Assembly (NCBI RefSeq): GCF_003987855.1
Contig: NZ_RXIZ01000012.1
Span: forward strand, 88,164 to 152,163
Reading direction: 5' to 3'
Source: Hyphomicrobium sp.
Lineage (GTDB): Bacteria > Pseudomonadota > Alphaproteobacteria > Rhizobiales > Hyphomicrobiaceae
DNA: 64,000 nt
A model generated the notes under the pieces. The model was given only the letters and a program-made list of their open reading frames with translations, was not told the DNA's origin and ran no database searches. Position 1 is the first letter of the stretch. Every line of letters begins with the position of its first letter. Made by a program: the position numbers and the translations under genes. Positions 35,178 to 44,257 of this stretch are shown one piece after another.

Positions 35178-37070
35178 ATGACATCACCACCCAAACGCCG
35201 CGAAGCCGCGTCCGAGCCGCTGAAACGCGTGCTCGGCCCGGCCGTTCGCGCCATTGCCGGCGATAGCGAGGTCGAAGTCGATTTCGGTCCCGGCAAGGGC
35301 GACGTGCTGGGCAAGGCGGTGCATCTCCCGGATCTTCCGCGCGCGCCATCGGCAAAAGATATCGCGCTAGCCCGCGGCTGGGCGGATAGCCTTGCCCTGC
35401 GTATCGGGTGCCATGACGCCAAGGTTCATCGCCGGATCGCGCCATCCTCCGGACCGGCACGTGCGGTGTTCGAGGCCGCCGAGCGCGCGCGGGTCGAAGG
35501 CATCGGCTCGATCCGCATGCCGGGCATGGCGGCCAATCTGACGGCGCGCCTCGAAGACCAATATAGCCACGGCCGGTTCAGGTCTGTCGCCACGCGCGCG
35601 GAAGCGCCCCTTGAGGATGCGCTTGCGCTTTTGATCCGCGAGCGCCTGACGGGCCAAGCCCCCCCGGCCTCGACAAAGGGCCTCGTCGAAGCTTGGCGTC
35701 CGATGATCGAAGCCCGCGGCGGCAAGCTGTTGAACAGGCTCGAAGGCCTGTCCGAAAACCAGGAGCAGTTCGGCCGGCAGATCCGTGATCTTCTGAAGAT
35801 CCTAGAAATGGCGGATCAGAGCGATCAGCCGCAGCCGGAAGACGACGACGAGCAGGAGGACGAGGGCGCGGCGGACGGCGGCTCAGAAGAGTCTGAGGAG
35901 AAGAGCGAAGAGTCGACTGACGGCCAGGATCAGGAAACCGACGAGCAGCTTTCCGAGGGCGATCTCTCCGAAACCGAGGAGACGATGGAATCCGGCCAGA
36001 CCGAGCCGCAGGAGCTGGATGACAGCGACCTCAACGAGGAGGAGACGCCTGCGCCATGGCGTCCGAACGCAACCGTCCTCGATGACCCAGAAGCCTTCGG
36101 ATACAAGGTCTTCACGCGCGCCTATGACGAGGAAGTCGGTGCCGACGAGCTTTCGACGCCTGAAGAGTTGGAGCGCCTGCGCGCTTTTCTCGACAAGGAA
36201 TTGAAGACGCTCTCCGCCGCCGTTGCCAAGCTCGCCAACAGGCTTCAGCGTCGCTTGCTCGCGCAGCAGAACCGCGGCTGGGATTTCGATCTCGAAGAGG
36301 GCCAGCTCGACGCCGCCCGTCTAACACGCATCATCACCGATCCGACCGGCGCTCTGTCGTTCAAGCGCGAGCGCGACACCGACTTTCGCGATACGGTCGT
36401 CACCCTGCTGCTCGATAATTCCGGCTCTATGCGCGGCCGGCCGATCATGGTGGCTGCCTGTTGCGCCGATATTCTGGCCCGCACGCTCGAGCGTTGCGGC
36501 GTCAAGGTCGAGATCTTAGGTTTCACCACCAAGGCCTGGAAAGGCGGGCAGTCGCGCGAGGAATGGCTCGCGGCAGGCAAGCCTCCGGCGCCGGGACGTC
36601 TCAACGACCTCCGTCACATCATCTACAAGACGGCCGATGCCCCATGGCGGCGCGCGAAAAATTCGCTCGCGTTGATGATGCGAGAGGGCTTGCTCAAGGA
36701 AAACATCGATGGCGAAGCGTTGGCGTGGGCCCACGCGCGCCTCGTCAGCCGGCCCGAGCAGCGCCGCATTCTCATGATGATCTCCGACGGAGCGCCGGTC
36801 GACGACTCGACGCTCTCCGTGAATTCGGGCAGCTACCTGGAGCAGCACTTGCGGCAGGTCATCCACGAAATCGAGAACCGCTCGCCCGTCGAGTTGATCG
36901 CCATTGGGATCGGCCACGACGTGACGCGTTACTATCAGCGTGCTGTCACGATAACGGACGCCTCCGAACTTGCCGGGGCCATGACCGAGAAACTGGTCGA
37001 GCTTTTTGACGAGCATCACGAGGCCGACAAGGCCGACACCTCACTTCGTCGTCGCTCCCGCACCCATTGA
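35178..37070 (+). CDS. cobT: Aerobic cobaltochelatase subunit CobT
   Basis: 630 residues from ATG 35178; a TTG 24 bases upstream is in frame but less likely. The N-terminal CobT domain is followed by a very acidic linker at about 215-295 (runs such as [15 protein letters not shown]), then a C-terminal von Willebrand A domain. The VWA domain carries MIDAS motif [11 protein letters not shown] (DxSxS) and [16 protein letters not shown]. It partners CobS in the AAA+/VWA complex. Spacing to cobS (28 bases) and to the downstream gene (9 bases) indicates one transcript. Confidence 0.95.
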   Translation: MTSPPKRREAASEPLKRVLGPAVRAIAGDSEVEVDFGPGKGDVLGKAVHLPDLPRAPSAKDIALARGWADSLALRIGCHDAKVHRRIAPSSGPARAVFEAAERARVEGIGSIRMPGMAANLTARLEDQYSHGRFRSVATRAEAPLEDALALLIRERLTGQAPPASTKGLVEAWRPMIEARGGKLLNRLEGLSENQEQFGRQIRDLLKILEMADQSDQPQPEDDDEQEDEGAADGGSEESEEKSEESTDGQDQETDEQLSEGDLSETEETMESGQTEPQELDDSDLNEEETPAPWRPNATVLDDPEAFGYKVFTRAYDEEVGADELSTPEELERLRAFLDKELKTLSAAVAKLANRLQRRLLAQQNRGWDFDLEEGQLDAARLTRIITDPTGALSFKRERDTDFRDTVVTLLLDNSGSMRGRPIMVAACCADILARTLERCGVKVEILGFTTKAWKGGQSREEWLAAGKPPAPGRLNDLRHIIYKTADAPWRRAKNSLALMMREGLLKENIDGEALAWAHARLVSRPEQRRILMMISDGAPVDDSTLSVNSGSYLEQHLRQVIHEIENRSPVELIAIGIGHDVTRYYQRAVTITDASELAGAMTEKLVELFDEHHEADKADTSLRRRSRTH

Positions 37071-37079
37071 GGCTATGCT

Positions 37080-38180
37080 GTGCTCTCAGAGCTCTGTCGC
37101 CGATTGGTACTCGCAATCGCGCTGCTGGCGCTTGGGCCGGCACTCTCGCATGCCGATCCCAAGCCCGACATTTCTGATCTGACGGCCGCCCCCATCGTCG
37201 TCACCGGCGAACCGTTCTCGACGTTCGTGCGTGGCGGACCTGATCGCTCCCTCGGCAAACTGACGTTTTTGGGCGGTCTGGTCCTGACCTCGCCTTCGCC
37301 TTTCTTTGGCGGTTGGTCGGGCCTGCTCGTCGGCGATGACGCAAAGTCGATTCTGGCGCTTTCCGATATCGGCGTCTGGATGACGGCAGAGTTGACCTAC
37401 GCAGGACGTCATCCCTCCGGCGTAACAAATGCGCGTCTCGGCCCGCTCCTCGATAAAAAAGGTGCGCCCCTCACCGACCGTCGCGGCCGGGATTCTGAAT
37501 CGATCGCGCTTGAGAACGGCACGCTGTCTCGCGGCTCGGTGTTGATTGGCTTCGAAGGCCGGCCACCCCGCATCGAGCGCTATGATCTCGGAGCCGACGG
37601 CATTGGAGCGGATCGCGCCAGCCTCAAGCTCGCGCCGGGCATGAACCGCATGGGCGCCAACAAGGGTTTGGAAGCGCTCACCATCATGAAGGGCGGTCCT
37701 TACAAAGGGCAGGTGATCGCGTTTTCGGAGCGCCTTTACGATCCCTCGCGAAATCACACCGGCTGGCTTTGGACCAAAGATGGTCCCGTCACCATCCACC
37801 TTCAGAACGTCGGCGACTTCGACATCACCGATATCGCGAGCCTGGAGGACGGCACGCTGTTTGTGCTGGAGCGTCGGTTCCGCTGGCTCGAAGGCGTGAA
37901 GATGCGGCTCATCCGCGTTTCCCCTGACGGCATCGCTCCCGGCCGTACGCTGGATGGCGAAACGCTCATCGAAGCCGACATGGCCGACAATATCGACAAT
38001 ATGGAAGGATTGGCCGCTACCCGGCTCAAAAGCGGCGAAGTCCTGATCACGATGATCTCGGACGACAACTTCAATCACCTGATCCAGCGGACGTTGTTGC
38101 TGCAGTTCGCACTGAAGGACGTCAAACAAGCGAAAGCCCGGCCGCCGAATGAGGCGCCGGGCTCTAACGTTCGCAATTGA
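37080..38180 (+). CDS. Exported esterase-like activity of phytase family protein
   Basis: 366 residues from a GTG start 9 bases after cobT. The start gives a good signal peptide (LVLAIALLALGPALSHA). The mature part is a beta-propeller-like domain. Recognisable pieces are FLGGLVLTSPSPFFGGWSGL, GRDSESIALENGTLSRGSVL, NKGLEALTIMKGG and NIDNMEGLAATRL, as in the family named esterase-like activity of phytase. No enzymatic activity has been tied firmly to this family. It is periplasmic or secreted. Its link to cobST appears to be positional, and it is convergent with rpmB. Confidence 0.87.
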   Translation: MLSELCRRLVLAIALLALGPALSHADPKPDISDLTAAPIVVTGEPFSTFVRGGPDRSLGKLTFLGGLVLTSPSPFFGGWSGLLVGDDAKSILALSDIGVWMTAELTYAGRHPSGVTNARLGPLLDKKGAPLTDRRGRDSESIALENGTLSRGSVLIGFEGRPPRIERYDLGADGIGADRASLKLAPGMNRMGANKGLEALTIMKGGPYKGQVIAFSERLYDPSRNHTGWLWTKDGPVTIHLQNVGDFDITDIASLEDGTLFVLERRFRWLEGVKMRLIRVSPDGIAPGRTLDGETLIEADMADNIDNMEGLAATRLKSGEVLITMISDDNFNHLIQRTLLLQFALKDVKQAKARPPNEAPGSNVRN

Positions 38181-38191
38181 TCAGCGGAGAT

Positions 38192-38485
38192 TTAGGCGGC
38201 TTTGGAAGCCTGCGCCTTCTGGATCTCACGCTTCAGCTTGAGGCAGGTTGCCGACAGCTCGTCGTTGTTGGCCTTCAGCAGAAACGCATCGAGACCGCCG
38301 CGGTGCTCGACCGACTTCAAAGCGCGAGCCGAAACGCGCAAACGGACCTTGCGGCCGAGCACATCGCTCAGCAACGTTACATTGCAAAGGTTCGGACGAA
38401 ACTTCCGCTTCGTCTTGTTTTCGGCGTGGCTCCTGAGTTGGCCCGAGAGGGGCAACGTCCCCGTCAGCTCGCAGCGCCTGGTCAT
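38192..38485 (-). CDS. rpmB: 50S ribosomal protein L28
   Basis: 97 residues. [20 protein letters not shown] and [12 protein letters not shown] are the L28 signature, followed by [19 protein letters not shown]. It is of the long alphaproteobacterial form with a Lys/Ala-rich C-terminus. Its upstream region has a good promoter and an early hairpin with U-tract (separate entries). It is transcribed alone and convergent with the phytase-like gene, 11 bases apart. Confidence 0.97.
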   Translation of the reverse strand: MTRRCELTGTLPLSGQLRSHAENKTKRKFRPNLCNVTLLSDVLGRKVRLRVSARALKSVEHRGGLDAFLLKANNDELSATCLKLKREIQKAQASKAA

Positions 38486-38545
38486 AACTCTCTCCTATGC
38501 CGCTCCTCCGCGTGGGGGCGGTCGATCGAAAACTTGCTGTTTCAG

Positions 38546-38582
38546 CAAAAAATTGCACCCCGCAAGCAGGGCCTGCGGGGGT
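38546..38582 (-). promoter_or_regulatory. Leader hairpin with U-tract upstream of rpmB (candidate attenuator)
   Basis: On the minus strand CCCCGCA and TGCGGGG form a 7-bp GC-rich stem with a 9-base loop. It is followed after 5 bases by TTTTTT (38551-38546). The hairpin starts only a few bases after the predicted start site and ends 60 bases before the rpmB ATG, so it looks like a leader terminator rather than the end of another gene. Confidence 0.45.
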
Positions 38583-38591
38583 TTCGGCAGC

Positions 38592-38621
38592 TGTATAATT
38601 GACATCCAAGTGCCGCGTCAA
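38592..38621 (-). promoter_or_regulatory. Candidate rpmB promoter
   Basis: Reading the minus strand: TTGACG (38621-38616), an 18-base spacer, then TATACA (38597-38592). The start site would be near 38585. This is a good sigma70 match for a strongly expressed ribosomal protein gene. Confidence 0.5.
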
Positions 38622-38725
38622 GACGGACGGACAGGCCGATCGGAAGAAGTTCGTAAGTCCCACAATAGTCGCAAACAGTCCGCACATCAAAGATCTGAAG
38701 GGCCAAGGGGTTACAGGGATACGAG

Positions 38726-39580
38726 ATGGCCAGTTTCGGAGCCGGCGCGCGGGGGCGAAGCGTCCTCGCCTTTTTGGCGGTTGTTTCTGCTACTTTGCCT
38801 GTCCAAAAGGCCGCCGCGGTCGACGCCAATTGGCCAACCCAGGTTTCCGCGCTTTATCGCCTATCTTTCAATGGTTTCGACGTCGGCACCTATCGCTTCG
38901 ACGCGCATTTCACGGGCAGCGCGTATTCCGCGATCGGCAAAACCGACATTTCCGCGTTTTTCGGCGCCTTCAAGTGGGTCGGGAACTTCTCTGGCAGCGG
39001 GACCTTGGAAAATTCCGGAGTCCATCCGGCGGCCTTCGATATGAGTTACAAAACAAAAAAGAAGACCACGTCCGTGAAAATCGGCTTCGCCGGTCCAACC
39101 GTCTCCTCCGTCGTTCTCGTGCCGCCGAAATCTCCTTCGCCCGAAACGATCAAGCTCAAACCCGAAAACCTAAAGAACGTCTTCGATCCGATGGCCGCAA
39201 TGATAGCGGTCTCTGACGCGAGCCCTGAAAACGCCTGCAATCGGACGCTTCCCGTCTTCGACGGCAAGGCCCGTTATGATCTGCATTTGACGTTGAAGGG
39301 GCGGGAGCGGATTTCCGAGCGTCATCCATCGGGCCAGCCAAAAGAGCTGCTGGTTTGCCGGGTGAAATATGTGCCCATTGCCGGCCACAAACCAAAGGAT
39401 TTCACCGAACCTTGGATCGATTACAATAATCTTGAGATAGCGCTGCGTGCGGTGCCGACGGCCGGAATTTACGTGCCTTATCGCGTCACGGTGCCGTCCG
39501 GCGTTGGCTCTGCGGTGATGACGGTCGACACCATTAATATCACGGGCGCCAACAACCAGCAGATCGCGCTCAAGCGCTGA
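38726..39580 (+). CDS. DUF3108 domain exported protein
   Basis: 284 residues. The N-terminal export signal (VLAFLAVVSATLPVQKAAAV) is followed by a beta-rich domain typical of DUF3108: ALYRLSFNGFDVGTYRFD, FSGSGTLENSGVHPAAFDM, KNVFDPMAAMIAV and VCRVKYVPIAGHKP. Function is unknown; members occur in the periplasm of many proteobacteria. It is divergent from rpmB and 118 bases upstream of the helicase gene. M1 at 38726 is used as the only start giving a clear signal sequence. Confidence 0.85.
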   Translation: MASFGAGARGRSVLAFLAVVSATLPVQKAAAVDANWPTQVSALYRLSFNGFDVGTYRFDAHFTGSAYSAIGKTDISAFFGAFKWVGNFSGSGTLENSGVHPAAFDMSYKTKKKTTSVKIGFAGPTVSSVVLVPPKSPSPETIKLKPENLKNVFDPMAAMIAVSDASPENACNRTLPVFDGKARYDLHLTLKGRERISERHPSGQPKELLVCRVKYVPIAGHKPKDFTEPWIDYNNLEIALRAVPTAGIYVPYRVTVPSGVGSAVMTVDTINITGANNQQIALKR

Positions 39581-39698
39581 TGCGCGCCGCGCGCGAGGCG
39601 TTCTGCACGGTATGGCACTCTTTGTCCGCGGACCGAATAATCCTTGATCTCGGGGCCCTCCTCTGCAATGCCAGGGCACGATCGGAGTCAATGCACGA

Positions 39699-42600
39699 AT
39701 GGCAAGTGATCTGGAAGCCCGCATCCGAAACGTGACGGCGGTGCTCGGACCAACCAATACCGGCAAAACGCATCTTGCGATCGAGCGGATGCTCGGTCAC
39801 GAAAGCGGCATGATCGGCCTTCCGCTGCGCCTGCTCGCGCGCGAAGTCTACGACCGGATCAAGCAACGGGTCGGTGCCGACAAAGTCGCTCTCATCACTG
39901 GCGAAGAAAAGATCAAGCCGGAGCGGGCGCGCTATTGGGTGTCGACCGTCGAGGCCATGCCGCGCGACATCGATGTGGATTTCCTCGCCATCGATGAGAT
40001 CCAGCTGTGCGCCGATCCTGAGCGCGGCCACGTCTTCACTGATCGCTTGCTGCATGCACGGGGCCGGTCCGAGACGCTGTTGCTTGGCGCGCAGACGATG
40101 CGTGAGGCGATCAGCGATCTCATTCCCGGCGCTAATTTCATATCGCGCCCGCGATTGTCGAAATTGACTTACAGCGGCGAGAAGAAAATCACGCGTCTGC
40201 CTGCGCGTTCGGCCATCGTCGCGTTCTCGGCGCAAGAAGTTTATGCGCTCGCGGAATTGATACGACGGCAGCGCGGCGGCGCCGCGGTCGTGCTTGGCGC
40301 GCTGTCACCGCGCACGCGCAACGCCCAGGTCGCTCTCTACCAGTCGGGCGATGTCGAATTCCTGATTGCGACTGATGCAATCGGCATGGGCCTCAATCTC
40401 GACGTTGACCACGTCGCATTCTCGGCGCTGAGGAAGTTCGATGGCCACAATCATCGCAACCTGACGCCGGGCGAAATCGGCCAGATCGCCGGCCGCGCCG
40501 GCCGTCACATGAACGATGGCACCTTCGGCGTGACAGGTGGAGCAGAGCCGCTCGACGCCGATATGGTGGAGCGCCTCGAAACGCACAGCTTCGATAGCAT
40601 CCGCACACTGCAATGGCGCAACCGAGATCTTGATTTTTCCACCCTCGATGCGCTTCACGCATCGCTTCGCCAGCTGCCGCGCGAGCAGCGCCTGACCCGC
40701 GCCCGAACCGCCGATGACGTTGCCGCGCTCGAGGCCTTGAGCGCGGATCGCGAGATCACGGATCTGGCTTCGTCGCGAGCCCGCGTCGAACTCCTGTGGG
40801 AAGTTTGTCAGCTCCCCGATTACCGCAAGATTTCCAATCAAAGCCACGCCGATCTTGTCTCGAACGTCTACAAACATCTGACGAGCGGCGACAATCGCAT
40901 CCCCGAGGACTGGTTCTCAAAGCAGGTTTCTCTCGCCGACCGTACGGACGGCGATATCGACACGCTCGCGACCCGCATTGCGCACATTCGCACCTGGACT
41001 TTCGTTGCCAATCGTCCTGACTGGCTCAAAGATCCGGTTCATTGGCAGGAGCGGACGCGAGCTATTGAAGATAGTCTCTCCGACGCATTGCACGAACGCC
41101 TGACGCAAAGGTTCGTCGATCGCCGGACCAGCGCTCTGATGAAAGGCATGCGGGACAAGGACGAATTGACGGCCGATATCGCCGATGACGGCGCCATCAC
41201 GGTCGAAACCCACTTCGTTGGGCGGCTCAAAGGCTTTCGTTTCACGCTCGATTCCGCCGCCGATGGGATCCATGAAAAGGCCACGCGCCAGGCGGCGATG
41301 CAGGTGGTCACGCGTGAGCTCGGCATGCGGGCGCGCCGCGTCGCTGCTGCGCAGAACGACGCCTTCAAGCTGTCGCGAACCGGCTCCATCATCTGGCGCG
41401 AGGACGAAGTTGCGAAGCTCGAAGCGTCGGAAGATCCGCTCGCGCCGGGTGTGACGCTCATCGCCGACGAGTCGATGAGCGAATCCGATCGCGAAAAAGT
41501 CCAAGCTCGCATCAAGACCTGGATCAGCGACACCATCGCCGACAAGCTGAAGCCGCTTGTCGAAATGTCGAAGAGCAGCGAGCTTCAAGGTTTGGCGCGA
41601 GGTATTGCTTTTCAGTTGAAGGAAAGCCTCGGCGCACTGAAGCGCGAGACCATTGCCGACGACATCAATGCGCTCGATCAAGCGGCTCGCGCGGAACTCC
41701 GCAAATACGGTTTGCGCTTCGGAGCCTTCAACATCTTCTTTCCGATCATGCTGAAGCCCGCAGCGGCCGATCTCGCGGCAACGCTGTGGCTCTTGAAGCA
41801 TCCACCCGCGAATGGAGCGACCCCGCAGTTGCCCCGTCCGGGACTGACATCGGTCGTTGTGGATCCGGCAACGCCAGAAGCGCTCTATCGCGCCCACGGC
41901 TTCCATTTGTGCGGTCCGCGCGCCATCCGCCTCGATATCCTTGAACGGCTCGCCGATCTTATTCGCCCGTTGCTCGCGTGGCGCGCGGGTCCAGGCAAGA
42001 CCGACGCGCCGCCGAAGGGCTCCACCGGCGACGGCGGGTTCCGCGCCACCGATGATATGATGTCGATCCTTGGCTGCTCGGCCGAAGAACTGGGCGAAGT
42101 CCTGAAGGCTTTGGGCTTCCGTCTCGAGCGGCGGCCTGTGCCTGCGGCAACGCCAGCGCCGTCAGCCGCTGAAGCTGCAGCGGTTACCTCGGAGGCAGCT
42201 CCAGCCGCCGAGACGTCCCCAGAGCTTCCCGCGGCGGCAGCTCCGAGTGAAACGGAAGCCGTGGACAGCAGCGGCGATCTCCCTGCGGCAGCTGACGCCG
42301 CCGAGCCGGCCAATGAGGCCTCCGCCGACATCTCCGCATCAGCAGCAAGCGATGCCACGGCGCCGGCAGTCCCCGACGAACAGAAGTTTGAGGAGGTCTG
42401 GCGTCCGCGCCGTCACCAGCGTCCTGAGCGGCGTGAAGGCCAGCGTCGCGACGGCGGCCGCCATCGTCATCAGGGCCATCGCCATCAACCGAACTCGGGT
42501 GCACAGGCGAGCATTGCTGCGGCCACACCGCCTGCGGAAGGTTCAAGTGCGGGCCAGACGCCTAAGTCGAATGTGCGCCCGGATCGCCAGCATAACCGCA

Positions 42601-42890
42601 ATCGCCACCAGGATCGTCGCGATGATCGCCCGCGCTCCGAGGCGAGAGGTGCCGAAAATCGCAATCACGACCAGGGGCCGAGAAAAGACGAAGGCCATCG
42701 TCCGCGCCGGGATGATGACCGCAAGGGCCGCCGCGACGATAATCGGCGGCGGGAGGATCGCCGATCTCCGCAGTTGATCAGTGCGGCACCGCCAAAGTCG
42801 TCGGCAAGCGACTCGTCCTCGCCATTTGCGGCGCTGGCTGCCCTCAAAGCTCAGATGGAGAAGCGGAGTGAAGGCTCCGGGTCGACCTGA
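39699..42890 (+). CDS. SUV3-like superfamily 2 RNA helicase with basic low-complexity tail
   Basis: 1063 residues. The helicase core is N-terminal: Walker A GPTNTGKTHLAIERM, DEAD-type FLAIDEIQLCADPERGH, then TDAIGMGLNLDVDHVAFSAL and GQIAGRAGRHMNDGTFGV as motifs V and VI. The middle (roughly 350-780) is an alpha-helical, SUV3-related region. After about residue 815 comes an Ala/Pro/Glu-rich stretch. The last 130 residues are Arg/His/Asp-rich (for example RRHQRPERREGQRR) and probably bind RNA. The mitochondrial relative Suv3 acts in RNA decay. The S4 protein gene overlaps its 3' end. Confidence 0.92.
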   Translation: MASDLEARIRNVTAVLGPTNTGKTHLAIERMLGHESGMIGLPLRLLAREVYDRIKQRVGADKVALITGEEKIKPERARYWVSTVEAMPRDIDVDFLAIDEIQLCADPERGHVFTDRLLHARGRSETLLLGAQTMREAISDLIPGANFISRPRLSKLTYSGEKKITRLPARSAIVAFSAQEVYALAELIRRQRGGAAVVLGALSPRTRNAQVALYQSGDVEFLIATDAIGMGLNLDVDHVAFSALRKFDGHNHRNLTPGEIGQIAGRAGRHMNDGTFGVTGGAEPLDADMVERLETHSFDSIRTLQWRNRDLDFSTLDALHASLRQLPREQRLTRARTADDVAALEALSADREITDLASSRARVELLWEVCQLPDYRKISNQSHADLVSNVYKHLTSGDNRIPEDWFSKQVSLADRTDGDIDTLATRIAHIRTWTFVANRPDWLKDPVHWQERTRAIEDSLSDALHERLTQRFVDRRTSALMKGMRDKDELTADIADDGAITVETHFVGRLKGFRFTLDSAADGIHEKATRQAAMQVVTRELGMRARRVAAAQNDAFKLSRTGSIIWREDEVAKLEASEDPLAPGVTLIADESMSESDREKVQARIKTWISDTIADKLKPLVEMSKSSELQGLARGIAFQLKESLGALKRETIADDINALDQAARAELRKYGLRFGAFNIFFPIMLKPAAADLAATLWLLKHPPANGATPQLPRPGLTSVVVDPATPEALYRAHGFHLCGPRAIRLDILERLADLIRPLLAWRAGPGKTDAPPKGSTGDGGFRATDDMMSILGCSAEELGEVLKALGFRLERRPVPAATPAPSAAEAAAVTSEAAPAAETSPELPAAAAPSETEAVDSSGDLPAAADAAEPANEASADISASAASDATAPAVPDEQKFEEVWRPRRHQRPERREGQRRDGGRHRHQGHRHQPNSGAQASIAAATPPAEGSSAGQTPKSNVRPDRQHNRNRHQDRRDDRPRSEARGAENRNHDQGPRKDEGHRPRRDDDRKGRRDDNRRREDRRSPQLISAAPPKSSASDSSSPFAALAALKAQMEKRSEGSGST

Positions 42891-43326
42891 GCTAGCCTCT
42901 GGAAGCGCGGAGGCCCAGTCCTCCCTGCAGCGCATCGACCAGTGGCTTTGGTTCGCCCGGATCGCGAAGTCCCGGACGTTGGCCCAGGCGTTGATTGCGC
43001 GAGGAAAAGTTCGGGTCAATCGCGTTAAGATCGATAAGACCAGTACGACCGTGAAGCCGGGGGACGTTCTGACCCTATCGCTCGGGCCGCGCGTTATCAG
43101 CATTGAGATTGTCGGGATCGGAGTTCGCCGGGGTCCCGCCCCTGAGGCCCAAGCACTCTATCGGGATCTGACGCCGAAGCCCGCGCCACAGCTGTCGGGA
43201 GAGCCCGGCTCAGAACCCCAGCCAAGCGACGGAATGGCGATGGCTTCGGGCTTGCGTCCCAACGGAAGCGGCCGGCCTACAAAACGTGAACGGCGGCTAC
43301 TCGATAAAATCAGGGGACGGGAATGA
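42868..43326 (+). CDS. S4-domain RNA-binding protein (Hsp15-like)
   Basis: 152 residues from GTG 42868, chosen because upstream codons of the frame are Arg-rich shadow of the helicase tail. The S4 domain is at about 20-70 (QRIDQWLWFARIAKSRTLAQ then ARGKVRVNRVKIDKTSTTV). A charged, disordered C-terminus ends RPTKRERRLLDKIRGRE. The closest known role is Hsp15, which rescues stalled 50S subunits carrying nascent chains. The coding start lies 23 bases inside the helicase gene, suggesting translational coupling of two RNA-acting proteins. Confidence 0.88.
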   Translation: MKAPGRPELASGSAEAQSSLQRIDQWLWFARIAKSRTLAQALIARGKVRVNRVKIDKTSTTVKPGDVLTLSLGPRVISIEIVGIGVRRGPAPEAQALYRDLTPKPAPQLSGEPGSEPQPSDGMAMASGLRPNGSGRPTKRERRLLDKIRGRE

Positions 43327-43451
43327 AAGTGTGACGCCCCGTCCACCTAGGCAGCCGTGATGCCTATGCTAAGAAGAGCGCCGCTTGCGAAGAGCAATTG
43401 ACCAGCGGCGCGCCGCAGCTGACGCCGCCACAATAAGAACCGGGAAGTCGA

Positions 43452-43790
43452 ATGACCTACGTCGTCAACGAGAAGTGCATCAAGTGCAAATACACCGATT
43501 GTGTCGAGGTCTGCCCTGTCGATTGCTTTTATGAAGGCGAGAACATGCTCGTCATTCACCCGGACGAATGTATCGATTGCGGGGTCTGCGAGCCAGAGTG
43601 CCCGGTCGACGCCATCAAGCCGGATACTGAGCCCAACATGGAAAAATGGATGGAGCTCAACCGGCAGTATGCAGACGCCTGGCCCAACATCACGGCTAAA
43701 AAAGCGGCACTGCCTGACGCAGATGCAGCGAAGGACGAAGCGGACAAGTTTGAGAAATATTTTTCGCCAAACCCTGGTTTGGGCGACTGA
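43452..43790 (+). CDS. fdxA: 7Fe ferredoxin FdxA ([3Fe-4S][4Fe-4S])
   Basis: 112 residues. Cluster ligands are in [20 protein letters not shown] and [14 protein letters not shown], the pattern of FdxA-type seven-iron ferredoxins, where one Cys of the first motif is displaced. The C-terminal 50 residues ([20 protein letters not shown]) are the usual helical extension. It is a cytoplasmic electron carrier with unknown partners here. A long inverted repeat (GCGCCGCT/AGCGGCGC, 43378-43411) lies in its leader. The stop overlaps a short ACTGA-TTTT-TCAGT hairpin with a T-rich tail, a possible weak terminator. Confidence 0.95.
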   Translation: MTYVVNEKCIKCKYTDCVEVCPVDCFYEGENMLVIHPDECIDCGVCEPECPVDAIKPDTEPNMEKWMELNRQYADAWPNITAKKAALPDADAAKDEADKFEKYFSPNPGLGD

Positions 43791-44257
43791 TTTTTCAGTT
43801 TTCTGACATTTTCGAAAGGTCTTAGGGGAGCTCTTACATAAGCTGTTGGTTTCGCGGGGTTATTTAAAGCCCGCCTTAAGCTCGTCCAGATTGTCTCACA
43901 AGGCGACCCTTCAATTGCCGTCAAGACTGTGTTAGAGTCAGCTGTGATGGCGTTAAGTCTGCACAAATCCGGAACGGCCGCGAACAAAAAGGGGTTGCCT
44001 CCCTCTGATGGGCAGCTCTCGATAAGACGTTATGGGGCGTCGTTGGGCCACTTCAGAGTCGGGCAGGATTTGCAAAGCTAGGCCTCAAATCAGCGCGCAG
44101 GGGACGGTCTCTCGTCAAGATGAGGCCCGGATCAATGCGCGCCTGTCGTTCGGGCTTGTTTCGCCCGGCGGCGCCAATGCTCCGCCCCCATCGGGCGGAC
44201 TGTCGGCCGGACCGGTCATCGCCGGAAAAGCCCAGTATGCGAGAGTGAGAGATCGAT
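43791..44257. other. Intergenic region fdxA-carD
   Basis: 467 bases. A T-rich stretch follows fdxA. There is a TCCGCCC-CCATC-GGGCGGA hairpin (44181-44199) in the presumed carD leader. No ORF has convincing composition. The region differs from flanking genes in being AT-richer up to about 43960. The length of the leader suggests regulation of carD, but I cannot name a regulator. Confidence 0.5.
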
